Positions 34,678 through 44,086 of a stretch of 64,000 nt of DNA are shown here, piece by piece. Each line of letters starts with the position of its first letter. Within the stretch, counting starts at the first letter, position 1. The stretch covers positions 28,450 through 92,449 of the forward strand of contig WYAZ01000084.1 in the NCBI GenBank assembly GCA_011526105.1. Direction: 5' to 3'. This DNA comes from Deltaproteobacteria bacterium. GTDB lineage: Bacteria; Myxococcota; Kuafuiibacteriia; Kuafuiibacteriales; Kuafuiibacteriaceae. The translations under genes and the position numbers were made by a program. Under the pieces are notes generated by a model. The model was not told the origin of the DNA and did not search any database. It saw only the letters and a program-made list of their open reading frames with translations.

Positions 34678-37600
34678 GGGTCGTCCCGGCCCAGGTAGGT
34701 CGCGCCGCACTCGACCCACAGGACGAGCTTGGCCTTCTCCTCATCACTCAAGACCGCGGGCGCCCGGCAGCCGGCGCGTGCGAGCGTGCGCGGCGCCTCG
34801 AGCTCTCGGTCGAGGACCTTCTCGATGAGATACGAGTTGATCGCGCGAGCGCTCCGCTCATCCACGTACTCCTTCTCCCAAGGACCGGCCTCACCTCGGC
34901 CGCTCCCCGTGCCGAGTCTCATCAGGCTCTCGTAGTTGTTCGACCACGGGCCGGCGTATGCTCCGCCCGAATCGATGCTCAGATCGAGCCCCCCCGCAGG
35001 GGCACTCGAAGCATGACAGCCCGCGCTCGCGCAGCGGTCCTCGAGCAGAGGCGCGAGCTCCGTCTTGAACGACACCACACGCTCGAACCCGGGGCCGGTC
35101 GGATCGAAGGGATCTCGCCTGGTCTCGGTATCAACGTGGGTGGCCATGGTGATGGAGGCGGAGGTCAGGATGTCGACCCCACCAAAGGACTCCTCCGGCT
35201 TGCCGCTGAAGGAGCCGTGGCAACCGCCACAGATGGTGTCGTAGGTCGCGGGACGCACGCCGTTGCCGAAGGCCTCTCCCTTGCTGAGGAACTGCCACCG
35301 GTCGAAGTGCATACCCACCGCCATGCCATCGGCGTTGATGGTCTGCAGGAAGAACTGCTGATCCGTGGGCACCCAGAAGAGAGAGGAGCCATCCTCCTCC
35401 ACCGGCACCGGCCCCATCACCCATCGGCGGCCGTGGATGCCGTTGGAGACTCGGGTGCTCGCGGGGTCACCGTTGCGTGCCACCGCCGGCCCGAGGGGAA
35501 GCGCGTCCGCCGGTGTGAGCAGGCTGCCGAACATCGCCTGCAGCGCCGCGATATCCTTCCGGATGACGCCGGACCGCCCGATGGGTCGTGCATCCCGAAG
35601 GACGCTCTCGAGCATGAAGGTGTCGTAGAACTGGATCATGCCCTTGCCGGGCGGCAGGTTCTCGCGCAGGTACGTGGGCGCGGTCGAGGGGAGTTTCCGC
35701 TCGACGATCGGCGTCGGCTCGACGTGCCAGTAGCCATCCTCGTGGACCAGCACGTCGACCTCTCCCAGCTCCGGCTGCCGCGTGATCGGATCAGCCACCA
35801 CGCGGGCATACACGAGATCGTAGCTCACCGTCTGCGCGAGCGTCGCGGTTTGCACCAGGGGGTTGATCGCGGTGGTCGTTCGGGCGGCCACGAGGTGACC
35901 GTCGGGCAGGCTGGCCGGGTCGCGCCACAACACGGCAGCGCCGGTGCCGAGCGCCACAGCATCATCGGTCATCACGTTCATCGCCCGCACGTAGGCAGGG
36001 ATCGCCGCCTTCGCGAGGTCCTCTTCCCGCTCGAGGTCGGGCCCCATGTTGCGGTCGAAGATCGCGAGCGCGCCGCCTTGGTAGACCCCGTCCCAGTGCT
36101 GGAGCGTAATCACGGTGCGCAGGTCGGTGAGCTCCGCGGGCTGAGCGAAGATGGGGTACTTCGACTGCTCACCGAACATGGGGTGGTAGTCGCCCCACCA
36201 ATCCACCGGCGCGAAATACAGCGCCCCTTGCCGCTTCAGAGAGATGTCTCGCGGCGCGGTGAACACGATGATGGCCTTTCCGAGCTTATGAGCCATGGAG
36301 AGATCGATCTCGTGACCATTGCCCAGCGTGATCTGCTCGAGATCGGAGCCGTCGGGGTTCATCGCCCAGATGTTGGTGTCGGGTTGCTTGCCCTTGTCGG
36401 CCAAGCGGCCGCCGCGTGTGCTCACGAAATAGATCCGCCCGTTGGGCGCAAAGAGCGGGGAGAGGTTGGCTTCGTTCACGTGATCGGGGCCCAAAGTGGG
36501 CTCTCGGCAGCCGGAGGCGTGCGTGAGCTGCACGAGATCGGTGCCGTCCACCGCCATGCGATAGATGTTGAGGCAGTCCGTTACGCCCTTGCGCATCGCG
36601 AACAGGACGGTCCGCCCGTCCGGAGAGACCTCCGGGGTTCGAACGTCGGCCGGTCCGACGTGGTGCGCGGCGGTCAGATTGACGCGTGTTCCCGACGCAG
36701 ACACCGGGGACAGCGAATAGAGGTCGGCCCCAGGCTGCCACGCGCCTACGTCGAAGAGATCGCGGGTGGATGGCGGACGACGAACGTACAGCAGCCCGGT
36801 CGGCGCCGTGTTCAGACCGGCCGCCGCGATCTCCTCGCGAATCCAACCGCGGATGGCCTCGAGGTCTTCGTCATCCTCGGTGCGAAAGAACTCGTTCGAA
36901 CCACGATGGATGATCCCCCCCTGCGAGGGACTGAGCGCCTTCTTGTGCAGCCGGCTCTCATCCGGATCAGAGGTGCTCAGGTTGAGGAAGCTCTTGGCGA
37001 CCTTGTAGTTGTGGAGAACCATCCGGTCGCTGAACTCGCCGTCGATGCTCCCCTCGAGCTTGAGGAAGTTGCCGACCAGCGGTCCATGACAACTCGTGAC
37101 GAGGCATCCGCGACGGACCAAGGCCGGATGGGCCTCGTCGCGAAAGGTCTCCTGCGCCGGGGTATAAGCCACGGGCTCGGCCACCCGCTCCCGCTCGATC
37201 CACTCGAGGATCCGCTGAAGCCCGGGACTGTCGAGGGCTACGTAGTTGTCTCCGCCCCGGTGCGGCAAGCCTCCGAGCGCCACCGGAATCACCTTGCGCA
37301 CGAAGTCGGAGAAGATGGGCGGAGCGTGTCGGTCGATGCGCCCCGCTGCGGAGTCCACCTTGAGCTTCGTGGTGCCGGGCCCATCGTCCCTCGGCGCGAC
37401 GATGACGTTCCCGGTGGCTTCAGCGTAGGCGATGTCGCGCATCTCGTCCGAGGCGATAAAATTGTCTTCATCCACCGCAAGCTTGAACCAGCCCGGCCCC
37501 ACCGACTTGTACTCCTCGAGCGGGAGGCCGTGGCAGGCCTTCGATGTACAGCGCCAAGAGAGCTCGGGTGCGACGTAGCGATCGAAGTAGGCGCGCGGGG

Positions 37601-37688
37601 TCTCGGGCTCGAAGAAGTCGAGCTCGGACTGACAAGCCACCGCCGAAATCAAGGAGATGCCGAGGATCCATCGACTCTTGGCTTGCAC
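34674..37688 (-). CDS. Large multihaem lipoprotein with PD40 propeller (hydrazine-synthase-alpha-like architecture)
   Basis: This 1004-residue lipoprotein has its lipid Cys19 in ISAVAC. Haem-type motifs are CTSKACH (from Cys47), CLVTSCH, CGGCH and CASAGCH; three of the four are CX4CH. The middle part is a TolB/PD40 propeller (VSPDGRTVLFAMRKG, LSPLFAPNGRIYFVSTRGG, IWAMNPDGSDLEQIT). This combination is seen in the alpha subunit of hydrazine synthase and in many uncharacterised relatives; hydrazine synthesis itself is not implied. I chose GTG 37688, which begins the signal peptide. It leads the three-gene operon, with ATGA overlaps to both partners. A role in periplasmic electron transfer is inferred. 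Confidence 0.78.
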   Translation of the reverse strand: MQAKSRWILGISLISAVACQSELDFFEPETPRAYFDRYVAPELSWRCTSKACHGLPLEEYKSVGPGWFKLAVDEDNFIASDEMRDIAYAEATGNVIVAPRDDGPGTTKLKVDSAAGRIDRHAPPIFSDFVRKVIPVALGGLPHRGGDNYVALDSPGLQRILEWIERERVAEPVAYTPAQETFRDEAHPALVRRGCLVTSCHGPLVGNFLKLEGSIDGEFSDRMVLHNYKVAKSFLNLSTSDPDESRLHKKALSPSQGGIIHRGSNEFFRTEDDEDLEAIRGWIREEIAAAGLNTAPTGLLYVRRPPSTRDLFDVGAWQPGADLYSLSPVSASGTRVNLTAAHHVGPADVRTPEVSPDGRTVLFAMRKGVTDCLNIYRMAVDGTDLVQLTHASGCREPTLGPDHVNEANLSPLFAPNGRIYFVSTRGGRLADKGKQPDTNIWAMNPDGSDLEQITLGNGHEIDLSMAHKLGKAIIVFTAPRDISLKRQGALYFAPVDWWGDYHPMFGEQSKYPIFAQPAELTDLRTVITLQHWDGVYQGGALAIFDRNMGPDLEREEDLAKAAIPAYVRAMNVMTDDAVALGTGAAVLWRDPASLPDGHLVAARTTTAINPLVQTATLAQTVSYDLVYARVVADPITRQPELGEVDVLVHEDGYWHVEPTPIVERKLPSTAPTYLRENLPPGKGMIQFYDTFMLESVLRDARPIGRSGVIRKDIAALQAMFGSLLTPADALPLGPAVARNGDPASTRVSNGIHGRRWVMGPVPVEEDGSSLFWVPTDQQFFLQTINADGMAVGMHFDRWQFLSKGEAFGNGVRPATYDTICGGCHGSFSGKPEESFGGVDILTSASITMATHVDTETRRDPFDPTGPGFERVVSFKTELAPLLEDRCASAGCHASSAPAGGLDLSIDSGGAYAGPWSNNYESLMRLGTGSGRGEAGPWEKEYVDERSARAINSYLIEKVLDRELEAPRTLARAGCRAPAVLSDEEKAKLVLWVECGATYLGRDDP

Positions 37689-37738
37689 GGTGGACGGAGT
37701 TTTCCACGCGCCCCGCGCGCTTGGCAAATCAACTCGGC

Positions 37739-37757
37739 CGTGGCCGCTCTGGCCACG
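37739..37757. other. Perfect 7-bp stem, 5-base loop hairpin upstream of the haem-lipoprotein operon
   Basis: CGTGGCC and GGCCACG flank GCTCT, about 50 bp upstream of the GTG at 37688 and inside the 258-bp gap after the penicillin acylase gene. There is no T-run in the direction of transcription. It could be a leader hairpin or an operator. Confidence 0.35.
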
Positions 37758-37946
37758 CGCACAAGGCGGCGGCGCACCCGTTTTTCTGCGATTTGACTGT
37801 TTTTGAGGTTTTCGGGTCGAACTCCTTCGGATACACAGAACTCGGCCGGCAACAGGCCAAGGAGGCCCCGCGAGTGCGCTCACCTTCCGGCCTTCGCCGA
37901 GTTCATCTCTCCCCTCGGGCTCGGCGGTCTCGAGCGATCGAGAGAC

Positions 37947-40676
37947 TCAGGGCACGTAGAGCAGCTGCGTGGTCGACGTCGCGGTGATCAGGCTCCGGTC
38001 GAGCGGCGCCACCGGCAAGGTGTCCACGCCGCGCGACTTGTCCTCGATGATGGAGCTCGCGTCGTCAAAATGCAGGCTCGCCGGATCGTCCGAGATGCCC
38101 AGAGGTTGAAGCGCGCGGCTCGACTCGAGATCTGCGAAGTTCGCGGTCATCGGGAACGAGCTGCCGTGCGCGGAGTTGATCGTCGCCGTGAAGCCGTTGA
38201 CCACGCTGATCTGACCGTCGAGCGCAGGGTCGAGCGAGCAGGTGTCCCACGAGGCGCAGAAGAACGGCATCTCGTAGGGGACCACAAACACGTAGCGACC
38301 AAAGGCCGGCCAGGTGTCCGGGTTGACGGCAAGGCTCGGGTTCGCGACGAGGTGTGCGTCCCAAGCCGCTTCGCTGACCTCGAGCGCCCAGGTCACCTCG
38401 GGAAGCCCCAGAATCCCGGTGGATTGATCCAGGGCCTTCAAGAAGTGCGATGCACCCCCTTCGCCGCCGTTCCATCGACAGCCAAACTCCTGGTTGGCTT
38501 GCACGCGAGCTCTTTGCCCCATCTGAGACATCAGCGTCTGCCCCAAGAGCGAGGCGCGATCGGTCCGATCGAGCTTGGCCCCGTCCTGAAGCCACAACTC
38601 GAGCGCACGCATCACATGACCGGCCTTCTCGCTGGCGGTCTGCGGTGCGGTGTCGAGCGAAGGCAGCACCGTCACCTGGCCGCGCGCTTCGAGGTACACG
38701 AGGAGCTCATGAAAGAGACGGAGCGGCTCGGCGCTGTCGTCGAAGTGCAGGCCGTGGATCTCCGCCGGCGTGAGCAGTCCATTTCCCGCGCTGCTGAAGA
38801 GCTCGGCGAGGCGATAACGCAGCGCCAGACTTCGATAGGAGTCTCCGACCCCGCCGATGCCGCTGTAGAGGGTGTTGGCGTACCAGCTCCCCGCCGGAGA
38901 GCTGTTGCCGTTGAAGATGTAGCCCGAGGGAGGATCGATGACGTGCGGGTTCCAGTTGAGGTCGAGTCCCCCCTGCCAGTCGTTGGACGACAGGCTCGCG
39001 TCAATCGGATAGCGACCGGTGGCGTCCGAGCCATCGACGATCTGCTGAACGCGGTCCGGGATCATCGTGAGCGCGTGAAACGCGATGTGCCCAGGGTCAT
39101 CGCTCGGCGCGCCCTCGTTCACCCCGGCATAAACCGCGTAGACCGTAGGCACGACCCAGTGCGCGATCGCCTGCCGATAGGTGGAGAGACTGGTCGAACG
39201 CATCAGCTCGATGCCGGCGACAATGGAGTGGGTGGCCGGCCGGAAGTACTCCGCATGCCGGAGCACAAAGCGCTGCCCCGCCGGTACGCTCGTCAGCAGA
39301 GGATTCCACACCGGCCCGAGCACGGTGCGCTCGACCGTGACCGTGCGAGAGGCCTGACCTCGGATGGCGATGGTGACGGTTTCGCTCGTCACGCTTCGGG
39401 TCTGACCATCCACGACATACTCGTCCGCGTTCGCGCCGTTCCGAAGGTGCAAGAGATCCGTCGTGTCGCCGCTGCCCGCGACGATGGTGTGGCTCGTGTA
39501 TGGGTTGTAGTAGACGAAGACGCCGGGCGCGCCCGCCACGCCCATGCCGCGCACGTTGACGTTTGCCGAGGGCACGTTCAGGTGGAACTGATACCAGTGC
39601 GCGGTGCCGATGAGCCCGAGCTGAGGCTCGGCGGCGAGGACCGGTTTGCCGCTGGTGGTGTGTGTCCCGCGGACAGCCCACGCGTGACTGGCCTTGAGCA
39701 CCGGCTCGCTCGGAAAGCGGTCAGTGAGCGGTGGCGCGCTCATCGCGAAGCCGGGTGGATAGGTCGGAGGCCAGGCGCCGGCGGGCACCGGCACCGTCGC
39801 GGCGCCCTCGTCCAGTGGAAGTGGGGCCCCCCCGGGGCAGAAGGTGTTGTTCGGACAGCTTCCGGATGAGCAGGCGTTGAAGAGATCGAGCTCGCTCTGA
39901 ACGATGGGCGCGCCCGCGACGCGACCCATCCGGTCCCACACGAGCAGGGTGTGACCGGCGGTCCAGGGCTCGATGTTGGTGATCCCGAGATTCTGAAAGC
40001 GTGCATCGAGCGTAAGGCCCGGCGATGCGAGGTAGGCGTTGATGCCGGCCGCGTAGGCGGTGAGCAGCTCAGGGATGTCGCCGGGCAACTCCGTCGCGCG
40101 CACATCCGCGCGACCGGCGTAGTCGAACAGCTGCACCTCGAGGTCTTGCTTGATCAGCCTGTCGTTGAAGCCCTGCTTGGCGGCGAGGCTCGGTGCCGCT
40201 GCCGCCACCGCGAAGTGTTCGGCCGATCGGCCCTGCATGATGAGCCGAGCGATGGTCATCTGAAAGAGCCGATCTTGGGCGGTCGCATAGCCGAGCGCAT
40301 GAAAGGCCGCGCGCATCGAGTCCGCGTAGATATGCGGCACGCCGAGTTCATCGCGCACGATCTCTGCGGGCTCGCCCACCGCGGCGTCCGGTCCTGCATC
40401 GACACTCGCGTCCGCGCCGACGTCGAGAACACCCGCGTCGGCGGCGGCATCGGCCGCGCCCGCGTCGGATCCGCCTCCGTCCAAAGCGGCGTCGGCGAGA
40501 GCAGCATCGCCGAAGCCCGCGTCGACCCGGCCCGCGTCGGGGCCAGCGTCGCGGATCGGGCCGCCCGCATCGTGACCGGCGTCGAGCGTCACTTCCTCGG
40601 AGCCACAACCGACAACAAGAACGAAGCCCGCGAGGAGCAAGAGGAGAGTGCCGAATTCGCGTACAGTTCTGGACAT
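37947..40676 (-). CDS. Penicillin acylase (Ntn hydrolase) family lipoprotein
   Basis: This protein has a lipoprotein signal (lipobox ending LVVGC) and a long Asp-Ala-Gly linker of about 75 residues. A penicillin/aculeacin-type amidase follows, starting with GVPHIYADSMRAAFHALGYATAQDRLFQM. The self-cleavage site that frees the catalytic Ser is at Ser330 in KASHAWAV, where relatives usually have GSNAW. The next block, TSGKPVLAAEPQLGL, fits the family. Members hydrolyse amides such as penicillins, acyl-homoserine lactones or cyclic lipopeptides; the substrate cannot be read here. The 909-residue length is long for the family. I chose ATG 40676; a frame to 40730 adds only polar residues before the signal. 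Confidence 0.82.
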   Translation of the reverse strand: MSRTVREFGTLLLLLAGFVLVVGCGSEEVTLDAGHDAGGPIRDAGPDAGRVDAGFGDAALADAALDGGGSDAGAADAAADAGVLDVGADASVDAGPDAAVGEPAEIVRDELGVPHIYADSMRAAFHALGYATAQDRLFQMTIARLIMQGRSAEHFAVAAAAPSLAAKQGFNDRLIKQDLEVQLFDYAGRADVRATELPGDIPELLTAYAAGINAYLASPGLTLDARFQNLGITNIEPWTAGHTLLVWDRMGRVAGAPIVQSELDLFNACSSGSCPNNTFCPGGAPLPLDEGAATVPVPAGAWPPTYPPGFAMSAPPLTDRFPSEPVLKASHAWAVRGTHTTSGKPVLAAEPQLGLIGTAHWYQFHLNVPSANVNVRGMGVAGAPGVFVYYNPYTSHTIVAGSGDTTDLLHLRNGANADEYVVDGQTRSVTSETVTIAIRGQASRTVTVERTVLGPVWNPLLTSVPAGQRFVLRHAEYFRPATHSIVAGIELMRSTSLSTYRQAIAHWVVPTVYAVYAGVNEGAPSDDPGHIAFHALTMIPDRVQQIVDGSDATGRYPIDASLSSNDWQGGLDLNWNPHVIDPPSGYIFNGNSSPAGSWYANTLYSGIGGVGDSYRSLALRYRLAELFSSAGNGLLTPAEIHGLHFDDSAEPLRLFHELLVYLEARGQVTVLPSLDTAPQTASEKAGHVMRALELWLQDGAKLDRTDRASLLGQTLMSQMGQRARVQANQEFGCRWNGGEGGASHFLKALDQSTGILGLPEVTWALEVSEAAWDAHLVANPSLAVNPDTWPAFGRYVFVVPYEMPFFCASWDTCSLDPALDGQISVVNGFTATINSAHGSSFPMTANFADLESSRALQPLGISDDPASLHFDDASSIIEDKSRGVDTLPVAPLDRSLITATSTTQLLYVP

Positions 40677-40802
40677 GGTGGCGGCCACCCTACTGCGGCA
40701 CCCGCTTGGAGTGAATCCGCGCCGCCACAACGCAATGGCTCAGCCCTGAGGCGATCTGAGGCCCGAGTTTGACATGAGCGTGCGAGGACTTAGTCTTCAC
40801 CC

Positions 40803-41741
40803 ATGGTCGACCCGAAGCGGCTCAATGAAGAGCTCCGACGCCTCAAGCACCTCATCAACACCGACCCGCGTGTCAAAGCTCGCTTCGACAAAGATGGAAA
40901 CGGCGTGATCGACGGCGACGAGTGGGAGGAGGTCCGTCAGCTCGTCATCCGGCGGCTCGAGCGAGGCGACGCCGAGGCGAACGCGGCGGCCGGGGCGACA
41001 CCCGGAGCCGGGGGCGCCCCCACGGCTCCACCCAGCGAAGCCGAGAGCCAGGTCGCGGAGCAGCTCTTCGCCGAAGACCTTCAGCCCCTGCCGCTCGATG
41101 CCATCTCGCCCGGGAGCGCCGGACAGCACTCGGTGCTCATCCTCGAACAAGAGGGTGGCCTCGGCCAAGTCTTCGAAGGCATGCAGCGACGCAGCTACAG
41201 CGTACACGCCCCCGATGGTCGGGCGATCGCGCGCATCGAGCAGGTGGAGAGTGAGCTTCTCCAAGGATTCACTCAGCGAGGTTTCTCGATCCCGGACCTC
41301 CACTTCAGAGTGCTCGATCAGATCTCTGGAGAACAGCTCTTGCTCCAGAAGTCCGAGTCGATGAGCAGCGGCACTCGGATCGCGGTCGTCAACGCGAAAG
41401 GAGGCGAGATCGCCCATGCTCAGTTTCGGGGTCGATTCCTCGAACGCGAGATCATGGCCCACTCCTCGCTCGTGGCGCTCGGCCTGAGGGTGAAACGTCG
41501 GCTTCTCAAGCCGTGGACCTACGACATCGAGACCGAGTTGGATGAGAAGGTGGGATCGATCGAACGAGGGTGGAGTGGGCTCGGCGGCTTCCTCACCGGC
41601 GGGAACCGCATGCGTATCCACGTCGAGACCGGGCGCGCTACGCCCGAGCTCATGTGGGCCCTCGTGGCCGCCGGATTGATGTTCGATCTCGCGCAGGAAT
41701 CCGACCGCTCCCCCGACGCGGGAATCCGGCTGGGTTCCTGA
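40803..41741 (+). CDS. EF-hand protein fused to a phospholipid-scramblase/LURP-one-like domain
   Basis: The N-terminus has one canonical EF-hand calcium loop, DKDGNGVIDGDE (about 28-39). An Ala/Pro-rich linker (about 60-80) leads to a domain beginning HSVLILEQEGG and continuing with SYSVHAPDGRAIARIEQ, LHFRVLDQISGEQLLLQ and YDIETELDEKVGSIERGW, the pattern of scramblase/LURP-one beta-barrels. No membrane anchor is seen apart from a hydrophobic stretch near the C-terminus (LMWALVAAGLMFDLA). Eukaryotic scramblases are also calcium-dependent, but the calcium site there is in the barrel; here it is a separate EF-hand. The gene is divergent from the penicillin acylase gene across 126 bp. Confidence 0.75.
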   Translation: MVDPKRLNEELRRLKHLINTDPRVKARFDKDGNGVIDGDEWEEVRQLVIRRLERGDAEANAAAGATPGAGGAPTAPPSEAESQVAEQLFAEDLQPLPLDAISPGSAGQHSVLILEQEGGLGQVFEGMQRRSYSVHAPDGRAIARIEQVESELLQGFTQRGFSIPDLHFRVLDQISGEQLLLQKSESMSSGTRIAVVNAKGGEIAHAQFRGRFLEREIMAHSSLVALGLRVKRRLLKPWTYDIETELDEKVGSIERGWSGLGGFLTGGNRMRIHVETGRATPELMWALVAAGLMFDLAQESDRSPDAGIRLGS

Positions 41742-41767
41742 CTCACAGGCCTGTCTCCCAAGAGCAC

Positions 41768-42931
41768 CTATGACCTCTGAATCGCCGGGGCTCGCCGCGG
41801 CAAGCTCAGCCGCACGAGCGCTCCACCCGTCGCTCGGTTCTCAGCCTCGGCAGACCCGCCATGTCGCTGGGCCACGCGCTGAACGAGCGCCAACCCAAGT
41901 CCCACGCCCTGCGATCGTGTGGTCACGAGGGGCTCGAAGGCGGACCTCAGTATCTCCGGCTCAAAGCCGGGGCCTTCGTCGACCACCTCGATCACGATTT
42001 CCGACGCCGTCGCGAGCGCCGAGACGCTCACGACACCGGGGTGTTCCAGCATCGCCTCAAAGGCGTTTTTGACGAGATTCACCACCGCTCGGCAGATGAG
42101 CTTGGCGTCCCCGTCTACGGTCATGCCCTCGGGAACTCGAACCTCGAAGCTCACCCCGCTGGGGACCTGGAGTTCGTGGAGGCATCGCTCGACCAGCGGC
42201 CGGAGTTCGACCAGCTCTCGTTTGGGAGCTTGGTCTCGAACCAGATCGAGGAGATCGGTGATGATGTCGCCGGCGGATCGAACCTGCTCCTCGATGCGAT
42301 CGAGATGCTTCGAAACGCGATCATCCTCGCCGAGGCGGCGGCGCACCAGATACAACGACGACTCAATGACACCGAGCGGGTTGCGCAGCTCGTGACCGAT
42401 GGTGCCTGCGACCTGGCCGATGCCAGCGAGCCGTTCCTTGCGGGCCAGCAGAGCGTCGGAGTGATCTCGGTAGCTCTTCAGCATGATGGCGAGCTCGAGG
42501 TCGAGCCAGCGATCGACCGCATCGCTCAGCGCGCGCCGACGCTGCGAGTCGGCGGACTCGTGCTGCTCCACCAGAGCGCGGAGTTCGAGCCGCACCACAT
42601 CCATGGCAGTGAACATGTACTGCTGAGGAAGCTCGATCTGGACGTGGCGTCGTCCGATCTGAAGCCGGCGTTCATAGAAAGCCTCGCCATGGGGACCGGA
42701 GAGCCCGCTCCGAAACCACTCCACCAGCGTGTATTTTAGCCGCTGCACCTGGGACAGGTCCTCGAAGACGCGCATCGCCCCCGGATGGCCGAGCATCCGC
42801 TCATAGAAGACGTCCGAGATCCGGATGAGGTCGCCCTCGACCTTGGTGCCAAACTCACGAAGCAGGGTCGAGTCAGCCTCCCCGAAGCCCACGTAGGCCT
42901 TGATGTCCTCGAAGAAGCTCGGCCCGGGCAC
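41768..42931 (-). CDS. Globin-coupled sensor histidine kinase
   Basis: The first 165 residues are a protoglobin/globin-sensor domain. RLQIGRRHVQIELPQQY contains the likely proximal His, and the preceding LVEWFRSGL...FYERR helices match. The kinase core follows: GTIGHELRNPLGVIESS (phospho-acceptor His), NLVKNAFEAM, DEGPGFE and GVGLGLALV. There is no receiver domain. Such proteins sense oxygen, CO or NO through haem. The start is uncertain; I chose GTG 42931, just before the globin fold, because the longer frame to 43042 contains low-quality sequence. It is divergent from a universal stress protein gene. Confidence 0.82.
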   Translation of the reverse strand: MPGPSFFEDIKAYVGFGEADSTLLREFGTKVEGDLIRISDVFYERMLGHPGAMRVFEDLSQVQRLKYTLVEWFRSGLSGPHGEAFYERRLQIGRRHVQIELPQQYMFTAMDVVRLELRALVEQHESADSQRRRALSDAVDRWLDLELAIMLKSYRDHSDALLARKERLAGIGQVAGTIGHELRNPLGVIESSLYLVRRRLGEDDRVSKHLDRIEEQVRSAGDIITDLLDLVRDQAPKRELVELRPLVERCLHELQVPSGVSFEVRVPEGMTVDGDAKLICRAVVNLVKNAFEAMLEHPGVVSVSALATASEIVIEVVDEGPGFEPEILRSAFEPLVTTRSQGVGLGLALVQRVAQRHGGSAEAENRATGGALVRLSLPRRAPAIQRS

Positions 42932-43111
42932 GGAGACTGAGGGTACGAAGCGAAAGAGCCCCGGGCAACAGAGATCCCCATGTCCGCGGGAATCGCAGTT
43001 CCTGCGCGCCCGGCCTTGGACGACGAAAGCCCGGCGCCACACGGGTGCAAAAAACTCGTTGGTGTTGAGGGGGCCCCCGTGGCACGAGGGGTGCTCCCAC
43101 TAGGAGGCGCC

Positions 43112-44080
43112 ATGCGAACGTTCAAGAAGATCCTTGTCCCCATCGATTTCTCCCTCAGCGCGCGGGCAGCATTAGAGACCGCCCTGCAGCTCGCCAAGAC
43201 CTTTGGCGGCTCGGTCGACGCCCTCAATACTTGGTCGACACCGAGCTACCTTCCCGCCTTCACCGCGCTCAAACTCGAAAACAACGAGATCACGGAGACG
43301 GTGCACAGCCGAGCTCACGCACAAGCGAAGGAAGCCATGGCGGCCTTCCTCGAAGACGTGAACACGAGCGGGGTGACCGTCACCACGAAGGTCGCGTTTG
43401 GGCCGCCCGCCGACGTCATCGTCGCGGCCAGCACCGGCTACGATCTCGTGGTCATGGGCACCCACGGGCGCACCGGCATGAGCCGGCTCGTGCTCGGCAG
43501 CGTGGCCTCGAAGGTCGTTCAGCGCTCCTTCTGCCCGGTCCTCACCGTGCGCGAAGACAAGGTCGACGCCGCCACCGCCGAGGAGCTCCACCGTCATCCG
43601 GACCAGCGGGTGGTCTACGGTCTGCTCGAGGGGCGCAGCGAGGTCCACGCGGCCTTTCACGCCCTCCATGAGGCGGGTGTGCCTCTGGAGAACATCAGCT
43701 TGATGATGAGCCATGAGACCCACGCCGCGCTCGAGGATCCCGAAAACGTCGAGGCGCTCAAAGGCGCCACCACCGGAGGTATCTTCGGCGGGACGATCGG
43801 CGGCATCCTCGGCGGCCTCACTTCGATGAGTGCCCTCGCCGTCGGCGGGAGCATTGGTCTCATGGTCATGGGCCCCGCCCTGGCCCTCGCCGCGGCGGGC
43901 GGTCTGGCCGGCGGACTCATCGGCTGGGGGGTTCCGCAAGATCAAGCACGACGCGTGCAAGCCGCCTTGCAAGAGGGGCGTTCGGTCATCGCGGTTCACT
44001 TGAGCAAAGGGGATGACCTCGACCGCATTCGAGGGACGCTCGAGATGGCCGGGGCCCACGACGTCCATCTGGGAAAGTGA
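43112..44080 (+). CDS. Universal stress protein with C-terminal glycine-zipper stress domain
   Basis: The UspA fold covers about residues 1-145, with KKILVPIDFS at the start and the ATP-binding GTHGRTGMSRLVLGSVASKV block. A second domain (about 165-320) begins VVYGLLEGRSEVHAAFHALHEAGV and contains a Gly-rich hydrophobic hairpin (GGIFGGTIGGILGGL, GPALALAAAGGLAGG) like general stress proteins that insert or associate with membranes. The ATG is set by an AGGAGG site seven bases upstream. It is followed six bases later by a CBS-pair gene, a common partner in oxygen- and energy-stress regulons. Confidence 0.83.
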   Translation: MRTFKKILVPIDFSLSARAALETALQLAKTFGGSVDALNTWSTPSYLPAFTALKLENNEITETVHSRAHAQAKEAMAAFLEDVNTSGVTVTTKVAFGPPADVIVAASTGYDLVVMGTHGRTGMSRLVLGSVASKVVQRSFCPVLTVREDKVDAATAEELHRHPDQRVVYGLLEGRSEVHAAFHALHEAGVPLENISLMMSHETHAALEDPENVEALKGATTGGIFGGTIGGILGGLTSMSALAVGGSIGLMVMGPALALAAAGGLAGGLIGWGVPQDQARRVQAALQEGRSVIAVHLSKGDDLDRIRGTLEMAGAHDVHLGK

Positions 44081-44086
44081 GAGGTC

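Noticed and set aside
34674..37688. Annotation as a true hydrazine synthase subunit
   Set aside because: The propeller-plus-haem architecture matches, but the beta/gamma subunits and other anammox genes are absent, and the CX4CH pattern differs.
34479..37796. Very long open frame (1105 codons) on the + strand
   Set aside because: It lies antisense to the multihaem lipoprotein gene, which has a signal peptide, haem motifs and propeller repeats. The + strand product shows no family motifs; it is a high-GC shadow.
37803..39869. 688-codon open frame on the + strand
   Set aside because: It is antisense to the penicillin-acylase-family gene, whose motifs are clear. The frame is kept open by GC-rich third positions.
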